This document shows, piece by piece, positions 45,501 through 52,821 of a stretch of 64,000 bases of DNA; position 1 is the stretch's first letter, and each line of letters starts with the position of its first letter. The DNA is taken from contig OX235263.1 of NCBI GenBank assembly GCA_944472135.2, positions 19,831,379-19,895,378 of the forward strand, read 5' to 3'. Made by a program: the position numbers and the translations under genes. The DNA comes from Trichobilharzia regenti (taxonomy: Eukaryota > Platyhelminthes > Trematoda > Strigeidida > Schistosomatidae). The notes under the pieces were generated by a model that did not search any database, was not told where the DNA came from, and worked only from the letters and a program-made list of their open reading frames with translations.

Positions 45501-48500
45501 ATCAGATAAGTTCTGGGGCCGATTTCACTATTCATCATGGTGATAAAGTGAATGGATACTATGGGACGACGTTATTGGAATCAACAAAGCTCACAAAAAT
45601 CACCTTAAAATTATATCAAAATCTATTTGAACAGCAAGAGAGTCTAACTGACCACGGGAAATGCAAAGTGTTTCAAACCTGTTTGAATTCATCACCCATG
45701 GGCCATCACGCCGGTTGGATCGACATTTGCACTCACCTTCTAGTAACTGAATTTTATTTTGTAAATATTTGAGCTTCACCCAAAAAAGAAGTAATAAAGT
45801 AGTCTACTGTAGTGAAACAAAACTCCTAAGAATTTACAGGTTGATATACAGCCTCGGTTACTGACTTCTAAACATAATGTTTCCTCCTGTCATTTATTCA
45901 TTTCAGACACTTCAAAGACTGACGAGAAACTTTACAAATGGTGCTGATGAAAACACGAACTCCTCTTTAACTTCCGAACAATCGTTTTTCCATAACTTTG
46001 CTCAGGTGTGTAGCTTTATTTCGTTTGTTCTCATATTTTATTCCAAAACTAGTAGACCACTGAGTATATCTCTCGGTGGGAAAAACTGACTCATGGAAAG
46101 ACACTGACAAGTATTATTTTCATCATTATTCATACCTTGTGTTTTGAGTGGAAGACAAGACCTCAAAAGCACATCCTTACTTCATAATGCTCTCTGCGGT
46201 CTCTTCCACTGGGAACCACGATTTGCCACAAACTCATTCCCGTTCCATGTGATCCAGTTCATTTCACCCTTTAGTCAGTCTCCATTTGCGTCTGCGTATT
46301 TGCCTGACAGTAGGTTATATTGGTTCGTCCACTGCATACTGCAGTTCTGTCTCGTCTACCCTTTCCGCCAGTCATCTGTATTCAGTATTCAATGAAGAAT
46401 GCAGGTGTTGCTACAAGCCTGCAGTAGCTTGTTTTAAATGGCTCCGTCTTCGAATCAAAGCGGATCCCTAATTTCAATGACATTAGTATTGGAAATTCCA
46501 ATCATGTTTCTTGTTTTAAGTGCAATATATTTTCACATTGATTTGGATATACGGGAAAGTAAAGCAGATAGATCCCTGTTTGGTAGTGCTCGATACCTAA
46601 TGGAATACAAATTACTTGATAAACTGTTCTGTTAACAACTTGCTCAGTGAATTAACGCAAACAATCCGAGCCTTTAGGGGCAGAATCCCATAAGTCATCC
46701 AGATGCTTTCCACTCATAGGAAGAGGTGTACATTAGACCGATTTCCTTCATGCATATTTCAGTTTGGATTCACCATTGCCACAGGTGTGAATAAACCATT
46801 CATGGAATTCCATTCTGAGTACGAAACATGCGAGTGCGTAACAAATCCTTATATACTAGGTGGCAATCTAAACTTGTTAGACAACAATTTCATAAACACC
46901 AGCGGTATACTTCTCTTAACGAAATGCAAAACACTTGGGGTTATGCCAAGTGCCGTGAATCTAAGAGGTTTCACATTAGAGCAGATGCTGTAGTATAGTC
47001 AAATAAAGCTGTTGAGCATACGGTATTTCAGAGAGATGGTTCTGCTGACCCTTTGGAATACGCCTGACTTCTGTTAGAAAAATTCTACCAGTAAATCTTC
47101 ACTCTGAAGACCATTCTGTGTGGGCATTCTAATGTGACTAGCTTAGATGCGCTCACATTTCGAAAATTAATTTCACCAGTTCCTGGAATAGAGAGCTTGA
47201 TGACTTTGAAATCAGTCGAAACTGAAGAGAAGTAAACTTAACCGACTTGGTCGTATTATTTTAAATTAATTTCACGACCTACTTGAATCATTGGGCTGTC
47301 TAAGTTTCTATAGACCATGATGTGTCGAATTCACTCAGTTGTAGCTTATTTTGTCTGCCTGTTTGCGTTCTTAAAGAACACTGTGTACTCATGTGTACTT
47401 TTGGATTGCTGCCTTTGGGAAGGAAAAGTACGTCGGGAGTCGGAGCATGTGACAGATTTGCTTTAAGACGTAGATATGAGCAGACTGGAAACTCTTCGCC
47501 ATTTATAAACCACGTTATTATTAATGTAATTATTATCATGTCGATCGGTTATCCAAATCTTGTTTATGCACTGAATGCGACATGATTATCTGAAGTGTGC
47601 ACTCAAACCTATTGAAGTTGGGATCTTGGTGTTGATCTTATTTTTTCCAGATATTTTGTGAAAAGTATAATGCAGATGGACTAATTAAACACACAAGTAA
47701 CGTTGATCACGTATTAGGTCATTATAGGTAAGATTTTATCAGAAATGTGAAAGTTTTCAAGTCATTCTTTGAACTATGTTATTCAGTATAGTTACCCACT
47801 TCTTGAAAATTAATCTGAAGTCCACTTGTGACCCTATTCTATTCAGAAAGTCACTTGTATTTCTAGCGAGAAATTGTAACTAGGTGGGTCAGACAAGCCA
47901 GGCAAGAGGATAATTTTTCATTGGTGACATTAACCGGTGGTTGCGCTGTTTCCATATCATCAAGTGGGCGAAGGTGGAAGCAATGAGTGCTTGCACCAGG
48001 TCCTGGTTGCTGAATGATCTACGAGATCGCCTCGTAACCCGAAGTTTCTTGTTTCTTACCCGGATGGGTGCGTACAGTGAGGAGCTCATATTAGGATGAA
48101 ATAACTGTTCAGTGTACCTTGGTTCCTTAGTGGTTCTCTGACTATATTCGATTCGTCGTCAAAAATTAATTCAGTAAATTGTCAGTGACCTATAAAGCTT
48201 TATTATTTTGAAAGATGGTCTTATACAGAATACAGACTTTTCAGCAGATTTCATTGGAAGGTATTTACACTTTGTGCAGAATCTTCGAATGAAGCAATAT
48301 TATTCCACCAGAATCATGTTTAAAATACTACTCCACAGTGTTGTTCTATCACTTCCTTCAACAGATTCCTAGCGATAGGGAGAAACTTGTTTGAAATTCT
48401 ACATGAGTATAGACTGCAACTCATTGTGAGAATTATTATCATTACTTTGGGTTCCAAATGGAACAGAAGGATTCAACCAGACATCTCCACTTTGCTCTAT

Positions 48501-49823
48501 TTCCCCTTCATCTGGGCTCACGGTTGATCATAATTTATCATCTCCTCCTTGCATGATCTCTTTCATGTCACCCTTTAACGAGATATTCGTTGCTTACCAT
48601 TGGGGTTCCATTCAAGAAATGGCCAGGAGCTTGACGTCATTCACCAGCCTCTTCAACGTATCCTGGATTCATCTTCACTTTCTCTTGCATATTTGTTGAG
48701 CGATCGGCTTCTGGTTGTTTTTTTTTCCCAGCCAGAATTTCTCGCTGCTAATTCTTACTGGCCAACAGTTTCCCTAATATTCATATCACCCATAAAGATG
48801 CCATTTGATGCCACCATTCGGGATGTTGTTCACTACTGTTTGTAGTTGTCCATAAAAATCTTCCTTCTTCTGTTGTTCCGAGTTTTGTTGCATCATTGTG
48901 CATGGCACTGTACAACTGTGACCTTCCTTCCATTTCTTTTGAGTTGAATATTGCTGTTACGATGCTGCAGGAGAAAACCGGTTTCCACTGCATTCCACTG
49001 GTGACATCATGATAGCCACTCACTGCCTCATTGTGTTTATGGTCGTAGTCTGGATGACTGGACCGGAGTAGATTACTAACTCTCCAGTTGACAATTTTGA
49101 CAACCCCTATCCATTCCATCTGCACCCACAGGTACCCAGTACTTCTAAGCCATATCTTCACATTTCGTTGGCTTCCTAGACAGCCTTTCAAGCTGGCTGC
49201 GTACACTGCAATTTCCTATTCTTGTCCTCTCTTTCATTGAAAGAAGAAAAGAGATCGGCTGGCTGGCGTCTCGAAGGCTTTCACAAGTCTGCTTTGTCAT
49301 TTCACCTTTCCGATTCGAGCGAAAAATACCAGTGTTATTTGAATTTTTTGCATTTTTAATATATTTTCTCTATGTTGAAGTTTCTTTAGCGGCTTGATAG
49401 GTTTATTGTTGTGGGGTTGCTAGCCCTGCGCCCAACCATCCCTCTTTACCCAGGACTTAGGACTGGCTGGAAAACTAATAAGCTAGTTAATTGGGCGATG
49501 TTATTGTGATAATTGGATGATTAAAATAATATGAGACGGAGTAAATACAATACTTCTTTGTGGATAGAAAACTGAACTAATCCAGTGATTTAAGTAGGCC
49601 GCCTTCATTTTGGGTTTCGATAAATTTTTATGCAGATAAAGCTAACAACATCTAGAATTTTCTACGTCTTTAACTGGATCAGTTCATAATTTAATCCATT
49701 ATTTCTCGGTTTTTTTTTATTAGAGTAATCGGTGCTTTGTCAAATAGTGAAAATTTTGCAAGAGCATACAACTGCCCATTGGACTCACCAATGAATCCAA
49801 GTGAAAAGTGTCAAGTGTGGTGA
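18561..49823 (+). CDS. M13 (neprilysin-like) zinc metallopeptidase gene, 18 exons, 5' end missing
   Basis: Joined exons: 18561-18593, 20942-21127, 22949-23253, 25228-25275, 27145-27261, 28222-28305, 30167-30315, 34482-34636, 34875-34987, 37488-37586, 37645-37725, 38865-38971, 41039-41223, 43241-43368, 44130-44195, 45907-46005, 47651-47727, 49724-49823. All boundaries are AG/GT and all phases fit, giving about 709 residues. M13 enzymes are ectoenzymes that cleave small peptides outside the cell. Key residues seen are [15 protein letters not shown] (two zinc ligands and catalytic Glu), DEILSD (third ligand Glu and Asp), a His and Arg near the end, and terminal CQVW. The substrate-binding NAFY motif appears as TASY, so Asn is replaced. 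The start codon and membrane anchor or signal peptide were not found. Introns are filled with retroelements; exons 6-8 lie in the duplicated segment. Confidence 0.88.
18905..19440. repeat. SINE1 head-to-head pair separated by (CT)n
   Basis: A minus copy (about 18905-19135) and a plus copy (about 19215-19440) face each other across a (CT)8/(TA)n stretch at 19186-19216. Both still show the tRNA-head region (CAGTGGCTGAATGGCC in the plus copy), the GAGGAGTCC hammerhead-like box and the 3' body. Confidence 0.7.
19728..19930 (-). repeat. SINE3 copy
   Basis: Minus-strand SINE3 with tail GGAACACAGGGCCTTAAG (antisense) and a degraded tRNA head including ACGTGCATGGTCAGCG. Confidence 0.6.
19931..20941. 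other. Intron sequence, unclassified
   Basis: Intron between exon a and exon 1. About 20380-20930 contains short minus-strand open frames that look like the remains of a repeat, but no protein family could be recognised. Confidence 0.35.
20942..21127 (+). CDS. M13 exon 1: N-terminal signature
   Basis: 62 codons after a CCCTTGTAG acceptor. It carries [17 protein letters not shown], the near-universal M13 N-terminal signature (PC-DFY-YAC-GW), then NNHAVPEGE. It ends with one base before GTAAGA. The open frame runs past the donor, so the splice site decides the end. Confidence 0.88.
21128..22948. other. Intron 1 of the M13 gene
   Basis: No element recognised; AT-rich with scattered short frames. 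Confidence 0.4.
22949..23253 (+). CDS. M13 exon 2
   Basis: 305 nt between CACATAG and GTAAGC. The one base from exon 1 plus CG make Ala, then NGSY and [15 protein letters not shown], matching the KA--LYRSC segment of M13 enzymes. FGGWDLLP matches the conserved GGWP turn. The last third is divergent. It ends in phase 0. Confidence 0.85.
23735..24535 (+). mobile_element. RTE/SR2-like LINE fragment R2
   Basis: 3' end fragment in an M13 intron. It includes a CAACAGCAACAACAACA-rich stretch, LRSILGIRW and EEMEIDWLA remnants of the C-terminus, and the family 3' end CTATGTCCCTCTAGGAATT plus ATAATAATAATT. Highly similar to R1 in the opposite orientation. Confidence 0.75.
24536..25227. other. Intron sequence, nothing recognised
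   Basis: No repeat or exon was seen between RTE fragment R2 and exon 3. Confidence 0.4.
25228..25275 (+). CDS. M13 exon 3 (48 nt)
   Basis: Sixteen codons between GCTTTAG and GTAATT, reading [16 protein letters not shown] in phase 0. It corresponds to the Y--AC----D segment of neprilysin. A second AG inside the exon gives an unrelated frame and was not used. Confidence 0.75.
26102..26372. repeat. SINE1 head-to-head pair forming a near-perfect hairpin
   Basis: A minus copy (26102-26225) and a plus copy (26226-26372) are mirror images for more than 100 bp, from the tail GCATGGAGGATTTAATCATG on the left to its complement on the right. The plus copy has a clean CTGATGA, GTCC ... GGAC and GAAAC set. 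Only a short B-box region (GGGTTCGAATCC) lies in the centre. Confidence 0.85.
27145..27261 (+). CDS. M13 exon 4
   Basis: 39 codons between TTTAAACAG and GTAAGT, phase 0 at both ends. It continues exon 3 with [18 protein letters not shown] and a charged helix ending LHTRLCR, in the region where M13 enzymes carry the helix before the L-NKMTL segment. Confidence 0.82.
28222..28305 (+). CDS. M13 exon 5
   Basis: 28 codons between TACTTTCCAG and GTAAGT, phase 0. [17 protein letters not shown] is followed by [11 protein letters not shown], which matches the conserved M--AEL segment. Exon 6, 1.9 kb downstream, joins in phase 0. Confidence 0.85.
28355..28560 (-). repeat. SINE3 copy
   Basis: Minus strand, well preserved. 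It has CTCAAGCTAGTGGCTTGAAG, GGGGTTGCTAGCATGCC, and a tRNA-like head with ACCATGTGCATGGTTGACG. It matches the plus copy at 63445-63690. Confidence 0.75.
28561..29699. other. Intron sequence, nothing recognised
   Basis: Part of intron 5. AT-rich, no exon or repeat family identified. Confidence 0.4.
29700..30066 (+). repeat. Full-length SINE1 crossing the right-arm inner edge
   Basis: Starts with a TTATTCAGG ... GTGACCAGTAGGGT block also seen at 59990. A tRNA-like head follows (A-box-like CAGTAGCTTGATGG, B-box GGGTTCGAACCCTGG), then a hammerhead-like box and the 3' body. Only the part from 29893 onward is duplicated in the left arm. Confidence 0.75.
30167..30315 (+). CDS. M13 exon 6 (inside right duplication arm)
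   Basis: 149 nt between CATGTTAAG and a consensus GTAAGT. It reads [17 protein letters not shown], then [12 protein letters not shown] and ends STPTGK plus two bases of Arg. This fits the -F-W--F segment of M13. The left-arm copy at 13892-14000 has lost 40 nt. An ATG opens the exon but is internal to the chain. Confidence 0.78.
30477..30672 (-). repeat. SINE1 copy, right arm
   Basis: Counterpart of 13540-13735 in the left arm. PLE1 has inserted just beyond it, in the T-rich sequence that belonged to the adjoining SINE2 tail. Confidence 0.65.
30682..30926 (+). repeat. PLE1 left terminal inverted repeat
   Basis: Begins AAAAGAAAAGGTGTTCAGC and ends GATAGGGTTCAATGAA, so the likely start codon (30922) sits at its inner edge. 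It pairs with 33408-33651. A decayed stand-alone relative is at 39050-39290. Confidence 0.85.
31398..33170 (+). CDS. PLE1 reverse transcriptase / GIY-YIG endonuclease
   Basis: 590 residues from this Met. The same frame is open upstream to 30936 but has no in-frame ATG; the plausible ATG at 30922 is in a different frame because of a 14-bp tandem duplication. Domains are [16 protein letters not shown] (about 33-48), [18 protein letters not shown] (110-127), [13 protein letters not shown] with catalytic Asp near 180, [13 protein letters not shown] (241-253), YVDDTFII (277-284), the thumb HRKPTWNGQ, then GIY-YIG from 478: [19 protein letters not shown] and ISEH, with catalytic Arg and Glu. The product would make cDNA at nicked DNA. 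No other defect was seen, so this may be a recently active copy. Confidence 0.92.
   Translation: MNTKPNGKSILTKKHYKELKELINNKEIILLRPDKGGGIVVMNREDYVSKMLTILSDESKFIKPAKEKNMTEQTEQKLTNLLRKLKTESFIDLETFESLKPSGSNIPRLYGLPKVHKKNVPLRPILDMTNSPYHSTAQWLVNILEPVRKQISRHSLRDSFDFVNSIENVSVSNQTMFSLDVVSLFTNVPLTETICYICEYIDSKEMNIGIPTDYLKELLLRCTLNVQFTFNNEIYRQKDGIAMGSPLGPLLADIFMSKLENTHLKKIIDNFGFYKRYVDDTFIIANNEENLENILDFFNSCHPAIQFTLEKESNATISFLDVQLARREQDGTLKRSIHRKPTWNGQLISFHSWVPIYTKRNLIRSLTHRIHNICSPETIEEELKTLKRILLENGYPERFITKAMKPKTQKPSMLTAPKKLLYLNLQFNGDSSAEILRNRLCRSLKKTFFAAELRLTFSTKPMIRTNVKDKLPLGASSMCIYQFTCSCGARYVGRTQRLLSKRISEHLPSWFYKGERRSPRHSSILEHLIESGHQANPQNNFSVIYTIRGNLAKRVRIKLLQTAEAMAIHILNPELCIQKKFVQSLNLQWS
33408..33651 (-). 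repeat. PLE1 right terminal inverted repeat
   Basis: Reverse complement of 30682-30926, starting TTCATTGAACCCTATC and ending ACACCTTTTCTTTTC. Several mismatches (for example CACAAATTT/CGCAAATTT) show the two repeats have drifted slightly. Confidence 0.85.
33660..33866 (-). repeat. SINE2, right arm copy
   Basis: Antisense SINE2 with a T-rich tail, then TGTGAGTCGGCAGGGGATCG and CACCGACTCACAG. The tRNA-like acceptor pairing is kept. Counterpart of 13339-13532. Confidence 0.7.
34482..34636 (+). CDS. M13 exon 7 (inside right duplication arm)
   Basis: 155 nt between CATAAAAG and GTACGT. The phase fits exon 6 (2+1). [20 protein letters not shown] resembles the conserved YL--L------T-QNY--W block, but the Trp is absent. 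The exon is separated from exon 6 by PLE1. Confidence 0.7.
34875..34987 (+). CDS. M13 exon 8 (inside right duplication arm)
   Basis: 113 nt between TCTGATTAG and GTTGGT (a weak donor). With one base from exon 7 it reads [18 protein letters not shown], then [14 protein letters not shown], matching the C--YV-------G-LYV---F---SK block. The usual Gly-x-Leu-Tyr is changed. It joins exon 9 in phase 0. Confidence 0.75.
35280..36175 (+). mobile_element. RTE/SR2-like LINE fragment R3 spanning the duplication edge
   Basis: Degraded RT and C-terminal region. [22 protein letters not shown] sequence near 35390-35450 corresponds to LISHKLEDMQVKSNKLAE in R1. Only its first ~240 bp are present in the left arm (9611 onward). 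Confidence 0.65.
36183..37170. other. Intron sequence with a short direct repeat
   Basis: 36183-36240 resembles 33872-33945 (TAATCAGGT--CCTGAAGAT, CAAGTGACTTCGTTATTTGAA). Otherwise no element or exon was identified. Confidence 0.45.
37175..37400 (-). repeat. SINE3 copy just upstream of exon 9
   Basis: Antisense SINE3 with tail ATTATTATT, then TTTCCGGTGGAACATAGGGC and CTTGAAG. The tRNA head region is degraded. Confidence 0.7.
37488..37586 (+). CDS. M13 exon 9
   Basis: 33 codons between AAAACACAG and [26 protein letters not shown] followed by [13 protein letters not shown] is the classic M13 helix I-----L-WMD--TK--A--K. Phase 0 at both ends. Confidence 0.9.
37645..37725 (+). CDS. M13 exon 10
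   Basis: 27 codons between AACCTACAG and [26 protein letters not shown] continues the exon 9 helix, as -A--K-IGYPD does in neprilysin. The intron before it is only 58 nt, the shortest supported one. Confidence 0.85.
37726..38864. other. Intron 10, nothing recognised
   Basis: No repeat family seen. The final 213 nt are open in the exon 11 frame. Confidence 0.4.
38865..38971 (+). CDS. M13 exon 11
   Basis: 107 nt between TTTCGAAACAG and [25 protein letters not shown] ends in LFGLQE plus two bases that complete Lys with exon 12. The frame stays open for another 213 nt upstream (from 38652), so a longer first boundary is possible, but no upstream acceptor fits the phase. A start 6 nt later (ACAG again) is also possible. 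Confidence 0.75.
39050..39290 (+). repeat. Solo/truncated PLE1-type terminal repeat
   Basis: Decayed match to the left terminal repeat of PLE1: GCGATATCGTTTTCAAGCTG, TTTCCAAAGAT, and GGTGACACACCGTAATC near the end. No RT coding follows, so it is a solo terminal repeat or a very short insertion. Confidence 0.6.
39740..40430 (+). mobile_element. RTE/SR2-like LINE fragment R4
   Basis: Degraded 3' part: GGGAGAAATTTGAGCAAGT matches the same region of R3 and R9, and the end GAACCAAAAGGAACACTAA is followed by TATAATAATAATAG. Confidence 0.6.
41039..41223 (+). CDS. M13 exon 12: catalytic HELLH
   Basis: 185 nt between TATGAACAG and [23 protein letters not shown] is the position of the NAFY substrate motif, here [14 protein letters not shown] matches the AG-L--P-F segment. 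[20 protein letters not shown] contains HExxH, which supplies two zinc ligands and the catalytic glutamate. It ends with one base of Gly. Confidence 0.93.
41520..41735 (-). repeat. SINE3 copy, degraded
   Basis: Contains ACTTCAAG--TTACCCTTGAA, GTGGGGTCGCTAGACTTTC and a decayed tRNA head (GGTGAGCATTTTACGATTTA). Confidence 0.55.
41990..43010 (-). mobile_element. RTE/SR2-like LINE fragment R5
   Basis: Minus strand, 3' end at TTGGGTTCCGAGTGGAACAT. RT palm pieces at 42690-42980 read [19 protein letters not shown], homologous to R1 but broken. Confidence 0.7.
43241..43368 (+). CDS. M13 exon 13
   Basis: 128 nt between ACATATTAAG and GTTTGT. Two bases finish Gly, then [12 protein letters not shown], and [17 protein letters not shown] matches the C---QY-N---- segment after the zinc site. 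Phase 0 out. Confidence 0.85.
44130..44195 (+). CDS. M13 exon 14: third zinc ligand
   Basis: 22 codons between AATTGTCAG and GTAAGT: SATIGSQ then [15 protein letters not shown]. This matches the ENIADNGG-- signature. The Glu is the third zinc ligand and the Asp four residues later orients the first histidine. Confidence 0.92.
44350..44565 (+). repeat. SINE2 copy
   Basis: Independent plus-strand copy with GAGGTTAGAACTCTC, TTTCGATCCTC (B box altered), ATCACATGCTGAAAATTCC and an A-rich AAATAAATAAAAAAA tail. Confidence 0.65.
44566..45906. other. Intron 14, nothing recognised
   Basis: A few short frames (45189-45377, 45548-45772) without family motifs. No exon-like signal fits the M13 phase chain. 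Confidence 0.4.
45907..46005 (+). CDS. M13 exon 15
   Basis: 33 codons between CATTTCAG and GTGTGT. A polar loop is followed by [10 protein letters not shown], matching the -QLFFL-FAQ- motif of M13 enzymes. Phase 0 at both ends. Confidence 0.88.
46130..46440 (-). mobile_element. RTE/SR2-like LINE fragment R6
   Basis: Minus strand, degraded 3' end: GTGGAAGACAAGACCTC with TCTCTGCGGTCTCTTCCACT, resembling the C-terminal region of R1. Confidence 0.45.
46441..47650. other. Intron 15, nothing recognised
   Basis: Short open frames only. Confidence 0.4.
47651..47727 (+). CDS. M13 exon 16
   Basis: 77 nt between TTTTTTCCAG and [26 protein letters not shown] then VLGHYR matches -WC----------D-HSP---R. 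The conserved His and Arg of the active site are present. It ends with two bases of Arg. Confidence 0.88.
47820..48140 (+). repeat. SINE1 copy, degraded full length
   Basis: Follows the layout of the copy at 59990: ACCCTATTCTATTCAG, a tRNA-like head with CTACGAGATCGCCTCGTAAC, GGATGGGTGCGTACAGTGAG and ending GTGGTTCTCTGAC. Confidence 0.65.
48440..49370 (-). mobile_element. RTE/SR2-like LINE fragment R7
   Basis: Minus strand with 3' end TTGGGTTCCAAATGGAACAG. An open piece at 48781-49206 carries a scrambled C-terminal region. Degraded. Confidence 0.55.
49390..49475 (-). repeat. SINE3 fragment
   Basis: GTGGGGTTGCTAGCCCTGCG and CTCTTTACC resemble the body of SINE3; head and tail are missing. Confidence 0.45.
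49724..49823 (+). CDS. M13 exon 17: C-terminus and stop
   Basis: Begins after a TTTTTTTTATTAG acceptor. It reads [17 protein letters not shown], then [11 protein letters not shown] and TGA. This reproduces the neprilysin ending (-IG---N---F---F-C-----MNP--KC-VW), including the terminal Trp. An AATAAA overlaps the stop codon (49823-49828), but whether it is used is unknown. Confidence 0.93.
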
Positions 49824-50131
49824 ATAAATTAGTGATCACAATGAACGCATATATAATTATATGTTCATGTTCTAATGGAAAAAGAAATTGAATTGTAATC
49901 CCATTAAACTTTGCTTTATTTTCACCATAATATATTCATTTGAGTGAACTTGATTTATTGAATTACCTTTCTGTAACTAAAATATAAGCCGTTATCTTCG
50001 CGTTGGTTTTTAGACTAATCAGCAGTATCGTAAAGTGGATAACGGTCAAGTATTGAAGCCATGATCAGTGGTTATTCGAAGGAATTGAGTGCCAACCTCA
50101 GATAATAAATTAAAATACACTCGAGGACATA

Positions 50132-50497
50132 ATGCTATTAGTGCAGATATGCCTGACTTCCACAGTATTTGAATTCCAAGGGAAAATATACAAAAAAACT
50201 GAGGGAGTTGCCATGGGATCATCAATATCCCCGGTTGTAGCAGATATATTCATCGATAGGTGGGAAAAGATAGCGGTTGAAACGTTCACCCCCACCCCAA
50301 AAGTATGGTGGAGGTATGTAGATGACACATTCACTGTACTTAGAACACAAGATATAGATAGATTTCTCGAACAGATCAGCTCGAAGGTAGAAGCAATTCA
50401 ATTCACTTATGAATTGGAAAGTCAGGAAGGGGAGCTTCCAATGTTAGATTGCAACGTAAAAAGGAAAGAAGATGGGAAGCTAAACACTAGTGTTTAA
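50132..50497 (+). pseudogene. PLE5 reverse transcriptase core
   Basis: 121 residues: CLTSTVFEFQGKIYKKTEGV then AMGSSISPVVADIFI (the GSPLGP loop replaced by GSSISP, typical of some other PLE lineages), WRYVDDTFTVL catalytic box, and ELPMLDCNVKRKEDGKLNTS before a stop. Thumb remnants (RKPTHSNR-like, shifted) follow at about 50498-50530. Confidence 0.82.
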
Positions 50498-50949
50498 AGA
50501 AAACCCACTCATTCAAACAGATGTTTGGATTTTGATCAGCCCACCAAATCTATGGCAGTAAAAATAGGATTGGTGAAATGTTTAAGTGACAGAGCACAAA
50601 AACTAAGTAGTACCAAGGAAAATGATACACATAAAAGAAGCCTTGAAACTTAATAATTACCCGGATAAATTACTCAAGAAATATATAAGTAAATGTAAAA
50701 ATAAATAATGATAGTAGCGATAGTGATAATAATAATAATAACAATAATAATAATGATAATACTACTAATAATAATAATAGTGGTAATAATAATATTAATG
50801 ACGACACCAACAATAAGGAATCTAAATCACCAACAGTAATTCCATACAAGGAAGGAACCTCGGAAACCTTACGCAGAATTCTCCACAAGGCGGGCAGGAA
50901 TAAAAGTGGAATTCAAACCCACAAACTCAATTAGAAACAAGCTTTGTCG

Positions 50950-51414
50950 GTCAAAGGATTAATTGTGTGGAACCTTTAAAACAAAACAATTTAGTTTATC
51001 TAATACCCTGTCTGCGGTGATTGTCAGATCAAATACATAGGTCAAACTAGTAGAACAGGGACAGTAGGACTAACAGAACATAAAACCCTAGCTAAATCTA
51101 GATTGGTTGACCCTAATAATAAGATAAGAAATCTAGCGAATAGTTCAGCTATTCCACTCATTACATGCAGTTACACACAGCCATTCATTAGAGAATGGGA
51201 TAAGATGATAGTTTTAAAATCTAATGTCACAACAGGGTATAGGAAGAGATTGATAACAGAAGCTTTATTTATCGAATCAACTGCAAATACATGTAATGGA
51301 AATGACTCATCACCTGTCCCTGACATCTGGAAAATTCTACTACCCCTAAGACAAATGGGAGAGGACAGAGAAAACTATAAAAATCAAGTTTCAAAGTCGA
51401 GTGATTACAATTGA
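50950..51414 (+). pseudogene. PLE5 GIY-YIG endonuclease remnant
   Basis: Frameshifted pieces give VYLIPC, then IKYIGQTSRTGT and LTEHKTLAK, the GIY-YIG core with the Arg and Glu positions. A 103-codon frame (51103-51414) continues with the C-terminal part, including TEALFIESTANTCNGND. At least one frameshift lies between. Confidence 0.65.
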
Positions 51415-51420
51415 TATGAT

Positions 51421-51804
51421 TATGAACAGCAATAAATTTTGTTCGAAACTTTGTCATCCAGTAAATAATACTGTTTCATCTCTGTGTGATATATCTAATA
51501 AACAAACTAATATGGAATAAAATACAATCAAATGTCAAATGGAGTGACCCCCTTTAATAGATGGACGAATCAATTGCACATATTTTCCAGACATTTAAAG
51601 ATAATCGTTACAATAAAAATAATGATGCTAATTTGAAATACGTCATCTTAAATTAACTTCAAACTAACCGCATCAAATGCCAATATTTCTTAAGTCGATT
51701 TCAGTAGGAAAAGTCTACCAAGTGTATAACTACAACGTATGCTGATATATTTTTATGCATCTATTTTAGACAGTAGTAAATAATTTAAGTTTAGTAATGA
51801 TTTG
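51421..51804. other. Spacer after PLE5
   Basis: AT-rich; probably PLE5 3' UTR plus flank. No gene. Confidence 0.4.
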
Positions 51805-51995
51805 AATTCAGTCAGAATCCTACTGAAAACAGGGGAGTAGTAGGGAGCAGTTTTATCCTAATTTCAGACTCTTTAGCACTACATACCCATAAGCCTACCG
51901 ACATTGGTACAAATCAGCACCTTTTAGGTAACAAGGAGAGCTTATCAGTTCTAACTCCTGCTCCACTGACATCCAGTGGCATCGTCGGCGAGTAT
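51805..51995 (-). repeat. SINE1 copy, degraded
   Basis: Antisense layout: CTACTGAAAACAGGGGAGTA, TTTTATCCTAATTTCAGACT, AACAAGGAGAGCTTATCAG. Confidence 0.5.
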
Positions 51996-52059
51996 TCGTC
52001 CTGAAACCTAACTGACTTGGTGGACCCCCCTGGTCACGACTTTATAAAGCTACAGTTCT

Positions 52060-52815
52060 CGTAAACTGAAGGCATTTGGTAAGGCCATCGGTCCAGATTA
52101 TTGTCCTCAATGAATTTTAATATAAAGTAAATAGTTTCAGTGAGAAGGATATTAGTGAGCAGAGATGTTACATCTACAGATATCATTTTCTTCCCAGAGA
52201 CAGCATCACTTACTAAATAGACGAATTCAAGTTAACCCGAAACGCTATATTGATAGGAATTATTTCTGACAGGCAGAAGGACGTCTGCGAGCTATTTGGA
52301 GAAAGTGTGATACGGTGAATTTATCATATCCAAGATTTGACGTAGTGGTACGTTCTCTTTGTGCACTTTCAGGAGGTCATATAATTGAGGAATTACAGAA
52401 TCCAAGGAGCATATTTGCTCAAATAATTCAGAGTTAATAATCGATTAGTTCTTTACCTTCAGCATTTGTATTATTCTACCTGTGATTTGTTCAATTTCTT
52501 CTTTCTGGTTACTTTCTTTTGGAAATTTGTCTTCACCTGATATGATGGATAACATTTTACCGACATAGTCTTGGCTGAAATCAATCGCTTGACATTTGGT
52601 TTACTATTGATATACTGATGACAGCTATTCAGTGTTGTAGACTTAAATTGTTCACATGATTTGTCCGACACTGTGACAAGATCATTTCTGCGATGAATCA
52701 CTGCTTCAAACTGGACATTTATTTTTTATCCAAGTGACTTGAATCTGTCGAGATGTCACAGAATTTCGGACCGAACAACAAAGCCTGCAATTGTACAGGA
52801 GTTAATAATATACTA
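52060..52815 (-). pseudogene. PLE6 inverted N-terminal segment
   Basis: Minus-strand remnants in order: PVQLQALLFGPKFCD, LNSCHQYINSKPN, then a stretch matching PLE2 from the KMLSVLSDENKFS region through RPSGSVIPRLYG and the ETI--LCKFIEDN region. There are many frameshifts. Confidence 0.7.
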
Positions 52816-52821
52816 GAGTAG

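Larger units (their letters stand above)
50103..51420 (+). mobile_element. Divergent Penelope-like element 5
   Basis: A 5'-truncated PLE with RT core at 50132-50497 and an endonuclease remnant at about 51000-51110. It differs from PLE1-4 in almost every residue outside the catalytic boxes, so it belongs to another PLE lineage. A (TAA)n-rich expansion at 50700-50800 interrupts the linker. Confidence 0.8.

Noticed and set aside
50700..50888. Leu-rich minus-strand frame at 50670-50888
   Set aside because: It arises from a (TAA)n expansion and is not a membrane protein.
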